Source: JAFLUQ01 sp964442035 (GTDB lineage Bacteria; Bacillota; Clostridia; UMGS1883). Taken from it: DNA of 5,121 nt. A model generated the notes under the pieces. It worked only from the letters and a program-made list of their open reading frames with translations. It was not told the DNA's origin and did not search any database. Where the stretch lies: positions 1 through 5,121 of the forward strand of contig CAYTWZ010000110.1 of NCBI GenBank assembly GCA_964442035.1, written 5' to 3'. Both the position numbers and the translations under genes were made by a program. Shown here in pieces: positions 1 to 5,109 of this stretch. Position 1 is the first letter of the stretch. Every line of letters begins with the position of its first letter.

Positions 1-34
1 AACGCCCCATGACGGGCTTTCAGCCCTTATTGAA
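1..34 (+). repeat. Right end of a structured intergenic repeat (partial, runs off the left edge)
   Basis: Positions 9-34 match 3230-3255 exactly (26 bp), and 1-4 match 3222-3225, so 34 bp align without a gap with four mismatches at 5-8. The block contains a small hairpin: GGGCT (14-18), loop 19-21, AGCCC (22-26), followed by TTATT. Because the match continues to the first base, this is probably the 3' end of a longer copy outside the window. It lies 16 bp before the fucO Shine-Dalgarno sequence and would be in the fucO leader. Its function is unknown. Confidence 0.8.
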
Positions 35-67
35 CAACACAATAAAAAACAAGGAGGAAAATTAAAA

Positions 68-1225
68 ATGGCAAACAGATTTATACTCAACGAAACCAGC
101 TATTTCGGCGCGGGAGCAAGGGAAAACCTTGTGCCGGAGCTCAAGGCCAGAGGGGTGGAAAAGGTGCTTTTTGTCACCGATGACACACTTATCGAATGCA
201 AGGTGGCGACCAAGGTCATGGACTGTCTTAAAGAGGGCAGCATTGATTTTGAGGTGTTCAGCGATATTAAGCCCAACCCCACAGTCAAAAACGTTACCGA
301 CGGCGTCTATGCCTACAAGGCGGCCTGTGCCGGCGCAATTGTGGCAGTAGGCGGCGGCAGCGTTATGGACACGGCCAAGGGTGTTGGCATCATCACAAAC
401 AATCCCGAATTTGCGGATGTGGTGTCACTTGAAGGCACAGCGCCCACCAAGAGGCCTTCTGTTCCCATAATTGCCCTTCCTACCACAAGCGGTACAGCGG
501 CAGAGGTGACAATTAACTATGTTATCACCGATGAGGCAAACCGCAAAAAGATGGTGTGCGTTGACCCCCACGATATTCCCGTATGCGCTATTGTGGACAG
601 CGACCTTATGATGGGTATGCCTAAGGGTCTATGCGCCTCCACAGGTATGGATGCCCTGACCCACGCTATCGAGGGATATATCACAAAGGGAGCATGGGAA
701 ATGAGCGACATGGTGGAGCTCAGGGCTATCGAGCTTATCCACCAAAGTCTTTATGACAGCGTAAACGGCGACGCCAAGGCTCGTGAGACCATGGCTCTGG
801 CTCAGTACATTGCCGGTATGGGATTTTCCAATGTTGGCTTAGGCATAGTTCACTCTATGGCTCATCCTCTGGGCGCGTTCTACGATACACCTCACGGTGT
901 GGCAAACGCTCTTCTTCTGCCCTACGTAATGGAATATAACGCCGAAAGCCCCGCTAAACCCAAGTTCAAGGCCATAGCTAAGGCCATGGGCGTAGGGGGT
1001 ACCGAAAGCATGACTGACGATGAGGGCGTAAAGGCAGCTATTGACGCGGTACGGGCTCTGTCCGTTTCCATCAATATTCCCCAGAAGCTTGTTGATATCA
1101 ACGTAAAGGAAGAGGATCTTGAAGCCCTCAGCGTAGCGGCGTACAATGATGTCTGCACCGGCGGCAATCCCCGTGAGACCAATCCGGCCGAAATCCTTGA
1201 AATATATAAGAAGGCATACAAGTAA
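68..1225 (+). CDS. fucO: Lactaldehyde reductase / 1,2-propanediol oxidoreductase, iron-containing (group III) alcohol dehydrogenase
   Basis: This cytoplasmic NAD(H)-dependent enzyme would reduce lactaldehyde to 1,2-propanediol, the redox-balancing step of anaerobic fucose or rhamnose fermentation. The 385-residue length matches E. coli FucO (about 383). As I recall FucO, the resemblance is close throughout: the MANR.ILNET start, NNPEFADV.SLEG, GTAAEVTINYVITDE, CVDPHDIP, GMGFSNVGLG and DVCTGGNPRE. The N-terminal nucleotide-binding domain carries GGGS at 95-98 with D101. The C-terminal domain has the expected metal ligands D195, H199, H262 and H276, so it looks catalytically intact. The start is supported by AAGGAGG at 51-57, 10 bases before the ATG. 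Any promoter lies left of the window. No fucose or rhamnose catabolic gene is adjacent, so the physiological substrate is inferred; a broader short-chain diol or alcohol dehydrogenase role is possible. Confidence 0.9.
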   Translation: MANRFILNETSYFGAGARENLVPELKARGVEKVLFVTDDTLIECKVATKVMDCLKEGSIDFEVFSDIKPNPTVKNVTDGVYAYKAACAGAIVAVGGGSVMDTAKGVGIITNNPEFADVVSLEGTAPTKRPSVPIIALPTTSGTAAEVTINYVITDEANRKKMVCVDPHDIPVCAIVDSDLMMGMPKGLCASTGMDALTHAIEGYITKGAWEMSDMVELRAIELIHQSLYDSVNGDAKARETMALAQYIAGMGFSNVGLGIVHSMAHPLGAFYDTPHGVANALLLPYVMEYNAESPAKPKFKAIAKAMGVGGTESMTDDEGVKAAIDAVRALSVSINIPQKLVDINVKEEDLEALSVAAYNDVCTGGNPRETNPAEILEIYKKAYK

Positions 1226-1241
1226 AATGCTTTCACCGTTT

Positions 1242-1262
1242 CGGGCCGCATAATGCGGCCCG
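1242..1262 (+). terminator. GC-rich hairpin after fucO, possible terminator
   Basis: An 8-bp perfect stem, CGGGCCGC (1242-1249) with GCGGCCCG (1255-1262), closes a 5-base ATAAT loop 17 bp after the fucO stop. The tail (GAAGTCTTT) is only weakly T-rich, so this may be a weak terminator or a 3'-end stabilising hairpin. The second hairpin at 1331-1363 could back it up. Confidence 0.5.
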
Positions 1263-1330
1263 GAAGTCTTTCAACGGGACGGATAAATTCTTTTCCTGTG
1301 TCTATATGAAATCAATTAAGTTATACACAA

Positions 1331-1363
1331 AAAGCCGCTGAAGCTTGGCAACTCAGTGGCTTT
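1331..1363 (-). terminator. Rho-independent terminator of the HxlR gene, possibly bidirectional
   Basis: The 11-bp stem AAAGCCGCTGA (1331-1341) with TCAGTGGCTTT (1353-1363) has one G-T pair and an 11-base loop. Read on the minus strand it lies 36 bp past the HxlR stop. The descending arm runs into a stretch of five T (complement of 1329-1333), the classic intrinsic terminator layout. On the plus strand it is followed by an AT-rich stretch (TATTTTTAAT) and may also stop read-through from fucO. Confidence 0.75.
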
Positions 1364-1398
1364 CGCAATATTTTTAATAACTCTTTGTAAAACGGATC

Positions 1399-1749
1399 CT
1401 ACGCATTTTCCTTAACACAGTCCACGCCGTTAAGGTATTCCTTACCCCAATGGCACAGGTCTATAAGCACCGGGGAAAGGCTTTTCCCTTGCTCAGTAAG
1501 AGAATACTCCGTCCGGGGCGGCACTACGGGGTACACCTTCCGCTCCACAAGCCGATCCCGTTCCAGCTCCCGCAACTGCTGGGTCAGCATTTTTGCCGTA
1601 GCCTGAGGGATAAGCTTTTGCAGTTGGTTAAAGCGCAGAGTCTTGTTAATAAGATGCCACAGGATTATGGCCTTGTATTTTCCTCCGATGAGGCTTATTG
1701 TGACTTCAATAGGGCAGTTGTAGCCCTCACACTGACAGCATATGTTCAT
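1399..1749 (-). CDS. HxlR-family winged helix-turn-helix transcriptional regulator
   Basis: This is a small DNA-binding regulator (116 residues from the chosen start) covering the complete single-domain HxlR fold. The hallmarks are in order: CPIEVTISLIGGKYKAIILWHL (helix 1-2), LRFNQLQKLIP, the recognition region AKMLTQQLRELERDRLVERKVY, the wing VPPRTEYSLTEQG, and the C-terminal dimerisation helix with LCHWG. The N-terminus is cysteine-rich (C4, C5, C7, C12). The family-conserved cysteine just before the winged helix is C12, which in YodB/HypR-type members senses thiol-reactive compounds or oxidants. An upstream ATG at 1774-1776 is in frame, but AAAGGGG lies 8 bases before the ATG at 1747-1749, so that start is preferred. 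It converges on fucO, and no divergent target gene is present, so its regulon is unknown. It may repress itself. Confidence 0.92.
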   Translation of the reverse strand: MNICCQCEGYNCPIEVTISLIGGKYKAIILWHLINKTLRFNQLQKLIPQATAKMLTQQLRELERDRLVERKVYPVVPPRTEYSLTEQGKSLSPVLIDLCHWGKEYLNGVDCVKENA

Positions 1750-1757
1750 TAATATTT

Positions 1758-1764
1758 CCCCTTT
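1758..1764 (-). promoter_or_regulatory. Ribosome binding site that decides the HxlR start
   Basis: On the minus strand AAAGGGG lies 8 bases upstream of the ATG at 1749-1747. It falls inside the longer reading frame that begins at 1776, which itself has no purine-rich site at a suitable distance. This favours the shorter 116-residue protein. Confidence 0.7.
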
Positions 1765-1782
1765 CATAGTTTCCAAAAGGAT

Positions 1783-1841
1783 AGTATATTACTTTAAAGT
1801 GCGTTCTTGCCAAAAAGATAATTATATGTTAGTATAATTAT
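1783..1841. promoter_or_regulatory. Cluster of palindromes around the HxlR promoter, candidate operators
   Basis: Between the HxlR -10 element and its start are several short symmetric sequences. They are AGTA-TAT-TACT (1783-1793), ACTTTAAAGT (1791-1800), and two copies of the palindrome ATAATTAT (1818-1825 and 1834-1841), 16 bp centre to centre. The upstream copy overlaps the -10 box. HxlR proteins bind as dimers to short inverted repeats and many autorepress, so these are reasonable operator candidates. AT-rich DNA gives such palindromes by chance, so confidence is limited. Confidence 0.35.
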
Positions 1842-1865
1842 AGCATAAGAGAATAAAAATTTCAA
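1837..1865 (-). promoter_or_regulatory. SigmaA-type promoter for the HxlR gene
   Basis: Read on the minus strand: -35 TTGAAA (1865-1860), a 17-base spacer, and -10 TATAAT (1842-1837). TGC directly precedes the -10 box, giving an extended -10 motif. Transcription would start near 1830, leaving a leader of about 80 bases before the HxlR start. This is a strong match to a housekeeping promoter. Confidence 0.72.
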
Positions 1866-1897
1866 GCTCTGGCATAAATATTTTTCTCCTTGAAAAA

Positions 1898-2068
1898 CTA
1901 AGGAAGCGCTGATTAATTTAAAATGCTGATTGGCGAGGAAATTTTTTTCGCGGAAAGGCAAAAGGCGCATGAATACTTGCTGTATCTCTGGCTTTTTAAC
2001 CGAGCTGTGGAAACTCCCCGTCAGGGGTTGTTTTAAGCGTAGGCGTGAATTATTCAGAACTTCATTAG
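1898..2068 (+). mobile_element. MITE-like inverted-repeat element, copy A (171 bp, non-coding)
   Basis: The left end (CTAAGGAAGCGCTGATTAATT, from 1898) and the reverse complement of the right end (CTAATGAAGTTCTGAATAATT, ending at 2068) form imperfect terminal inverted repeats of about 21 bp with five mismatches. Both ends recur in inverted order at 4969-5066. Of these shared blocks, 1903-1918 is identical to the complement of 5047-5062 (16 bp) and 2038-2057 to the complement of 4979-4998 (20 bp). TA sits at each boundary (1899-1900 and 2066-2067), as expected if a Tc1/mariner/IS630-type transposase in trans had moved it; that link is inference. There is no transposase. A 64-codon open frame crossing it has no coding character. 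It ends 30 bp before the gpr GTG start. Confidence 0.75.
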
Positions 2069-2083
2069 TAAAAAAGTGTTATG

Positions 2084-2091
2084 AAAGGGAG
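2084..2091 (+). promoter_or_regulatory. Ribosome binding site that decides the gpr start
   Basis: AAAGGGAG lies 7 bases before the GTG at 2099-2101. The in-frame ATG at 2081 has only AAAAAAGTGTT upstream and no Shine-Dalgarno sequence. The GTG start gives MRRTDLAVE, placing the conserved RTDLA motif near the N-terminus as in clostridial GPR proteins. Confidence 0.65.
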
Positions 2092-2098
2092 AGTGTTT

Positions 2099-3025
2099 GT
2101 GAGAAGAACAGATCTTGCGGTTGAGGCACGGGAAATGCACGGTGAAGGAGTGCTTGGAGTAGAAAGCCGCACCGGTGACAGGGGCGGCGTCAAGGTCACC
2201 ACCGTTGAGATAACCTCCCCTCAGGGAGCCGAAAAGATGGGTAAGCCCATGGGCGTTTATGTCACACTTGAGACCGGCGATCTTGAGGAAGCGGATAACC
2301 GGGAAAGGGCCGTCCGCGCTCTGACCGGGGAGCTTAAGGCTATGATGGACGGCAAGGACGCGTCGAATGTTCTGGTGGTGGGACTGGGTAACGACCGCAT
2401 GACCCCTGACAGCGTGGGTGTAAATACCGCCAAGGAAATATTTGTGACCCGGCATCTTAAGGAATATATGCCCGAGGAATTTGGCTCCGCACGGAGCGTC
2501 AGCGCCGTTGCCCCGGGAGTACTTGGGACTACCGGCATCGAGACAGGGGAGAGCGTGGCAGGTATTGCTCAACGGATCAAGCCAACGCTTATCATAGTGG
2601 TGGATGCGCTGGCTTCCCGAAGCATGACCCGCATAGGCCGCACAATTCAACTTACAGATACGGGCATCAGCCCCGGTAGCGGGGTAGGCAACAGCCGCAA
2701 GGAGCTTTCCAAGGAAACCTTGGGAATTCCGGTGCTGGCAGTGGGCGTACCCATGGTGGCGGACGCAGCCACGGTAGCTGATGACGCCATTGGCATGGTT
2801 ATCGGCGCAATGAAAGATACAGCCGCCGGTGAGTTGCTGACAATGCTTCAGTCATTGGAGGACGGTGACCGTTACGCCCTGATCTATGAGGCTATGGAGC
2901 CTGCCGCCGCCAATATGTTTGTCACTCCCAAGGAAATCGACGCCATAGCGGATAGGGCGCAGGAGGTGCTTCGCAAGGGTATAAACGCAGCGCTGCACAA
3001 TGAAGAGTATGAAATTTTTTATTAA
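2099..3025 (+). CDS. gpr: GPR endopeptidase (spore germination protease, peptidase family A25)
   Basis: GPR degrades small acid-soluble spore proteins (SASP) during germination, releasing DNA and supplying amino acids. It is made in the forespore as a zymogen and activated by removal of a short N-terminal propeptide. From the GTG the protein has 308 residues. Visible family motifs are RTDLAVEAREM near the start, VVGLGNDRMTPDSVG (about 93-107), VVAPGVLGTTGIET-like sequence around 137-149, IIVVDALASR (165-174) and TDTGISPGSGVGNSRKELS (186-204). The two aspartates proposed as catalytic in this HybD-like fold appear to be D99 (GLGND) and D169 (VVDAL); this assignment is by motif. The pro-region would be very short. 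Length is somewhat below Bacillus GPR (about 370), as in other Clostridia. Start 2081 would add six residues. Copy A of the MITE ends 30 bp upstream, and I see no convincing sigmaF or sigmaG promoter. It shows that the organism is, or recently was, spore-forming. Confidence 0.95.
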   Translation: MRRTDLAVEAREMHGEGVLGVESRTGDRGGVKVTTVEITSPQGAEKMGKPMGVYVTLETGDLEEADNRERAVRALTGELKAMMDGKDASNVLVVGLGNDRMTPDSVGVNTAKEIFVTRHLKEYMPEEFGSARSVSAVAPGVLGTTGIETGESVAGIAQRIKPTLIIVVDALASRSMTRIGRTIQLTDTGISPGSGVGNSRKELSKETLGIPVLAVGVPMVADAATVADDAIGMVIGAMKDTAAGELLTMLQSLEDGDRYALIYEAMEPAAANMFVTPKEIDAIADRAQEVLRKGINAALHNEEYEIFY

Positions 3026-3041
3026 ATAGCAAATTTTACTA

Positions 3042-3070
3042 TTGCATCTGCGGCAATTTAGTGCTATGCT
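3042..3070 (+). promoter_or_regulatory. Weak candidate promoter for nifS-nifU
   Basis: TTGCAT (3042-3047) and TATGCT (3065-3070) are separated by 17 bases. Each box is only a partial match to TTGACA/TATAAT. Transcription from here would start near 3077, just before the hairpin-rich repeat C, making that repeat a leader of roughly 195 bases for nifS. Read-through from gpr is an alternative, since no clear terminator follows gpr. Confidence 0.3.
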
Positions 3071-3080
3071 GTAATATAAC

Positions 3081-3255
3081 TAAACGAAAGATGTCCCCCG
3101 GGTCTCGTCTGCCGACTCGGTCGGGGGCTTCTGCTTCGCAGAGGCTGCCACCGGCAGAGGGCACCCTCTACAGGCGGGGGCGACCCTTTCGTTTTTCGGT
3201 GGGAGTTCAATCTCCCACCGAAACGTTGAATGACGGGCTTTCAGCCCTTATTGAA
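3081..3255 (+). repeat. Hairpin-rich structured repeat (copy C) in the nifS leader
   Basis: This non-coding block of about 175 bp is dense in inverted repeats. The outer stem is AAACGAAAG (3082-3090) with CTTTCGTTT (3186-3194). Inside, CCCCCG (3095-3100) can pair with CGGGGG at either 3122-3127 or 3175-3180. Small hairpins lie at 3128-3144, 3145-3157 and 3158-3167. Then comes a perfect 12-bp stem, TTTCGGTGGGAG (3194-3205) with CTCCCACCGAAA (3212-3223), and a GGGCT/AGCCC hairpin (3235-3247). The last 26 bp are repeated exactly at 9-34, and the first 14 (3081-3094) at 5065-5078. I recognise no known riboswitch class. It could be a mobile palindromic repeat or a transcribed leader. A 65-codon open frame across it looks spurious. 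Confidence 0.75.
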
Positions 3256-3257
3256 TG

Positions 3258-3265
3258 AAAGAAGG
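3258..3265 (+). promoter_or_regulatory. Ribosome binding site that decides the nifS start
   Basis: AAAGAAGG lies 9 bases before the GTG at 3275-3277, which gives MVYFDNAATT, the usual N-terminus of NifS/IscS proteins. The in-frame ATG at 3230 lies inside the repeat hairpin block and would add 15 residues not typical of the family. Confidence 0.75.
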
Positions 3266-3274
3266 TGTCTGACT

Positions 3275-4441
3275 GTGGTTTATTTTGACAATGCAGCAAC
3301 CACAAAGGTAAAAAAAGAGGTTCTGGACGCAATGCTTCCAATGTTTACCGAAAATTACGGAAACGCGTCCTCAACATACACAACGCCGGGTATAAATGCC
3401 CGGACATCCCTTACTTGGGCTCGCCAGACTGTGGCCGCAGCTCTTAACGCCGGTGAAAGGGAAATATACTTTACCGCCGGGGGCAGCGAGTCCGACAACT
3501 GGGCTATTAAGGGCTACGCTCTTAAAAACAGGGCCAAGGGCAATCACATTATTACTACTACCGTAGAGCATCATGCGGTGCTTCACACCTGCGAGTTTTT
3601 GGAAAAAAACGGCTTTGAGGTAACATATGTTCCTGTGGACAGCGAAGGCATGGTTCATCCCGAGGACATTGAGGCCGCCATTAAAGAAAACACTATCTTA
3701 GTGTCGGTAATGTTTGCCAACAACGAAATCGGCACCATCAACCCCATTACCGAGATCGGCGCGCTCTGCAGAAGCAAAAACATCGTGTTCCACACAGACG
3801 CGGTGCAGGCGGCGGGGGCTGTCCCCATTGATGTGCAGGCTATGAATATTGATATGCTGTCCATTTCCGGACACAAGTTCCACGGCCCCAAAGGGATAGG
3901 TGTGCTCTACGTTAAAAAGGGCATTCGCCTTGACAACCTTATACACGGCGGCGCACAGGAAAGCGGAAAGCGCGCCGGTACTGAAAACGTCCCCGGCGCG
4001 GTAGGCCTTGCCGCCGCCCTTAAACTGGCTGTGAACAATATGGAGCAAAAGACCGCAAAGATCACGGCTATGAGGGATAAGATCATTGATACCATACTTG
4101 CCGAAATACCCTATGTCCGCCTTAACGGACACCGTACAAAGCGTTTGCCCAACAATGTCAGCATCTGTTTCCGCTACATTGAGGGCGAGTCGCTACTCCT
4201 CAGCCTTGACATGAAAGGATTTGTGGTTTCCAGCGGCAGCGCCTGTACATCCGGGTCTTTGGATCCGTCCCATGTCCTGCTGGCAATAGGTCTGCCACAC
4301 GAAATAGCTCACGGCTCAATGAGGGTCAGCCTCAGCGATATGAATACCATGGAGGAAGTAGATGCTTTCCTTAAGGAGCTGCCTCCCATTGTAAAGCGAC
4401 TCAGGGATATGTCGCCACTTTTTGAAGGAGTTGAACAATAA
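3275..4441 (+). CDS. nifS: Cysteine desulfurase, NifS/IscS type (class I, PLP-dependent)
   Basis: The enzyme converts L-cysteine to L-alanine and passes the sulfur, as an enzyme persulfide, to the Fe-S scaffold encoded next door. From the GTG it has 388 residues, normal for the family. Motifs in order: YFDNAATT at 3-10; the PLP-stacking histidine H99 in TVEHHAVLHT; NNEIGT with N150; D175 and Q178 in HTDAVQAAGA; SGHKFHGPKG with Schiff-base lysine K201; and AGTENV at 234-239. The flexible-loop segment SSGSACTSGSLDPSHVL carries the catalytic C324, and its SACTSGSL surroundings mark the IscS/NifS group rather than SufS. R350 in SMRVSL matches the conserved C-terminal arginine region. The stop overlaps the nifU start by one base (TAATG), implying coupled translation. 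No iscR lies upstream. The sulfur may also serve tRNA thiolation, which cannot be judged here. Confidence 0.95.
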   Translation: MVYFDNAATTKVKKEVLDAMLPMFTENYGNASSTYTTPGINARTSLTWARQTVAAALNAGEREIYFTAGGSESDNWAIKGYALKNRAKGNHIITTTVEHHAVLHTCEFLEKNGFEVTYVPVDSEGMVHPEDIEAAIKENTILVSVMFANNEIGTINPITEIGALCRSKNIVFHTDAVQAAGAVPIDVQAMNIDMLSISGHKFHGPKGIGVLYVKKGIRLDNLIHGGAQESGKRAGTENVPGAVGLAAALKLAVNNMEQKTAKITAMRDKIIDTILAEIPYVRLNGHRTKRLPNNVSICFRYIEGESLLLSLDMKGFVVSSGSACTSGSLDPSHVLLAIGLPHEIAHGSMRVSLSDMNTMEEVDAFLKELPPIVKRLRDMSPLFEGVEQ

Positions 4442-4890
4442 TGTACAGTGAAAAGGTTATGGATCATTTTTCAAATCCCCGCAATGTGGGTGAAATTGAG
4501 GACGCTAATGCGGTAGGCACCGTAGGCAATCCCAAATGCGGCGACATCATGAAGATGTATATGAAGATCGAGGACAATATCATAAAGGACGTCAAGTTTA
4601 AGACCTTTGGGTGCGGAGCGGCTATCGCCACAAGCTCCATGGCCACGGAGCTTGTCAAGGGCAAGACTATCGAGGAGGCGTTGGAGCTTTCCAACAAGGC
4701 CGTTATTGAGGCCTTGGACGGACTTCCCGCAACAAAGATACATTGCAGTGTGCTGGCTGAAGACGCCATCAAGGCAGCTATTGACAACTATTATGAGCGC
4801 CGGGGAGAAAAACCCGTTTCCAATGAGTGCGGCGAAAACTGCCACAGCTGCGTTCACGCCCACGAGCATGGCATGGACGAGGAAGAATAA
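4441..4890 (+). CDS. nifU: Fe-S cluster assembly scaffold, clostridial NifU / IscU type
   Basis: The 149-residue scaffold assembles a transient Fe-S cluster from NifS-derived sulfur and hands it to apoproteins. The IscU fold fills residues 1-122: MYSEKVMDHFSNPRNVG at the start, cluster ligands C33 and D35 (NPKCGD), C58 (FGCGAAIATSS), and H101/C102 (KIHCSVLAEDAI). LPATK (95-99) corresponds to the LPPVK chaperone-recognition motif of E. coli IscU, slightly altered; no hscA or hscB is in the window. The ferredoxin-like and C-terminal Nfu domains of nitrogen-fixation NifU are absent, so this is a housekeeping single-domain form. Residues 130-143 form an unusual Cys/His tail (C130, C134, H135, C137, H139, H141, H143). 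GAAGGAG (4424-4430) inside the nifS end is the ribosome binding site, and the ATG overlaps the nifS stop. Confidence 0.95.
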   Translation: MYSEKVMDHFSNPRNVGEIEDANAVGTVGNPKCGDIMKMYMKIEDNIIKDVKFKTFGCGAAIATSSMATELVKGKTIEEALELSNKAVIEALDGLPATKIHCSVLAEDAIKAAIDNYYERRGEKPVSNECGENCHSCVHAHEHGMDEEE

Positions 4891-4897
4891 AAATATC

Positions 4898-4929
4898 AAC
4901 AAGCGTAGATTTTCGAATCTGCGCTTGTT
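4898..4929 (+). terminator. Hairpin terminator after nifU
   Basis: The 14-bp stem AACAAGCGTAGATT (4898-4911) with AATCTGCGCTTGTT (4916-4929) has one T-G pair and a TTCG loop, and begins 7 bp past the nifU stop. The following T-tract is short (TTTACTT), while the upstream side is A-rich, so it may act in both directions. It most likely ends the nifS-nifU transcript. Confidence 0.72.
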
Positions 4930-4968
4930 TACTTCGCGGCAGACCTTGTTTTTTGAGCACGGCGTTTT

Positions 4969-5066
4969 TAAAGAAGCGCTGAATAATTCACGCCTACGGC
5001 TAAAAACGCCGATTGACGGTTGTTTTTCCTCACCAAGGCATTTTAGAATTAATCAGCGCTTCATTA
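4969..5066 (-). mobile_element. MITE-like inverted-repeat element, copy B (98 bp, non-coding, internally shorter)
   Basis: The left end (TTAAAGAAGCGCTGAATAATT, from 4968) and the complement of the right end (TTAATGAAGCGCTGATTAATT) are terminal inverted repeats of about 21 bp with two mismatches, flanked by TA at 4969-4970 and 5065-5066. It belongs to the same family as copy A but in opposite orientation: its left end matches A's right end and its right end matches A's left end. It lacks about 70 bp of A's interior. There is no coding capacity; the open frame crossing it from nifU is spurious. It sits between the nifU terminator and the next promoter. Confidence 0.78.
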
Positions 5067-5078
5067 AACGAAAGATGT
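5065..5078 (+). repeat. 14-bp repeat shared with the start of repeat C
   Basis: TAAACGAAAGATGT occurs here and at 3081-3094 in the same orientation, and the similarity stops right after it. Here it abuts MITE copy B and ends one base before the -35 box of the right-edge promoter; at 3081 it follows a weak candidate promoter. It may be the end of a degraded repeat-C copy. Confidence 0.6.
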
Positions 5079-5079
5079 A

Positions 5080-5109
5080 TTGACAAAATCCTCCTTAATG
5101 TAGTATAAT
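5080..5109 (+). promoter_or_regulatory. Near-consensus sigmaA promoter reading out of the window
   Basis: A perfect -35 TTGACA (5080-5085) and a perfect -10 TATAAT (5104-5109) are separated by 18 bases. Transcription would begin near 5116. The gene it serves lies beyond the right edge. As it follows the nifU terminator, it marks a new transcription unit. Confidence 0.78.

Noticed and set aside
1930..2124. 64-codon frame in and beyond MITE copy A
   Set aside because: It lies almost entirely within the non-coding repeat and has no ribosome binding site or family resemblance.
2054..2650. 198-codon open frame on the minus strand opposite gpr
   Set aside because: It lies antisense to a clearly conserved gene, its translation shows no recognisable domain, and it runs into MITE copy A. 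It is a by-product of codon composition in gpr.
1..3255. CRISPR-like or tandem array from the repeated 26-bp block
   Set aside because: Only two copies are seen, more than 3 kb apart, with no regular spacers and no cas genes.
3081..3255. Known riboswitch or T-box in the nifS leader
   Set aside because: I could not find conserved cores such as a T-box sequence, SAM K-turn elements or a cobalamin box. The stems look like a repeat family, so no class was assigned.
3061..3258. 65-codon frame through repeat C
   Set aside because: The sequence is explained by a dense set of hairpins, and the translation has no credible protein character.
3698..4132. 144-codon minus-strand frame opposite nifS
   Set aside because: It is antisense to the conserved PLP domain of nifS and has no promoter, ribosome binding site or recognisable motif.
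1898..5066. Composite transposon carrying gpr-nifS-nifU between MITE copies A and B
   Set aside because: The cargo is core housekeeping and sporulation genes, the copies lack transposase, and their interiors differ. Independent insertions are the simpler reading.
4607..5083. 158-codon plus-strand frame from inside nifU through the terminator and MITE copy B
   Set aside because: It is out of frame with nifU, crosses a terminator hairpin and a repeat, and its Arg/Pro/Ser-rich translation has no protein-like pattern.
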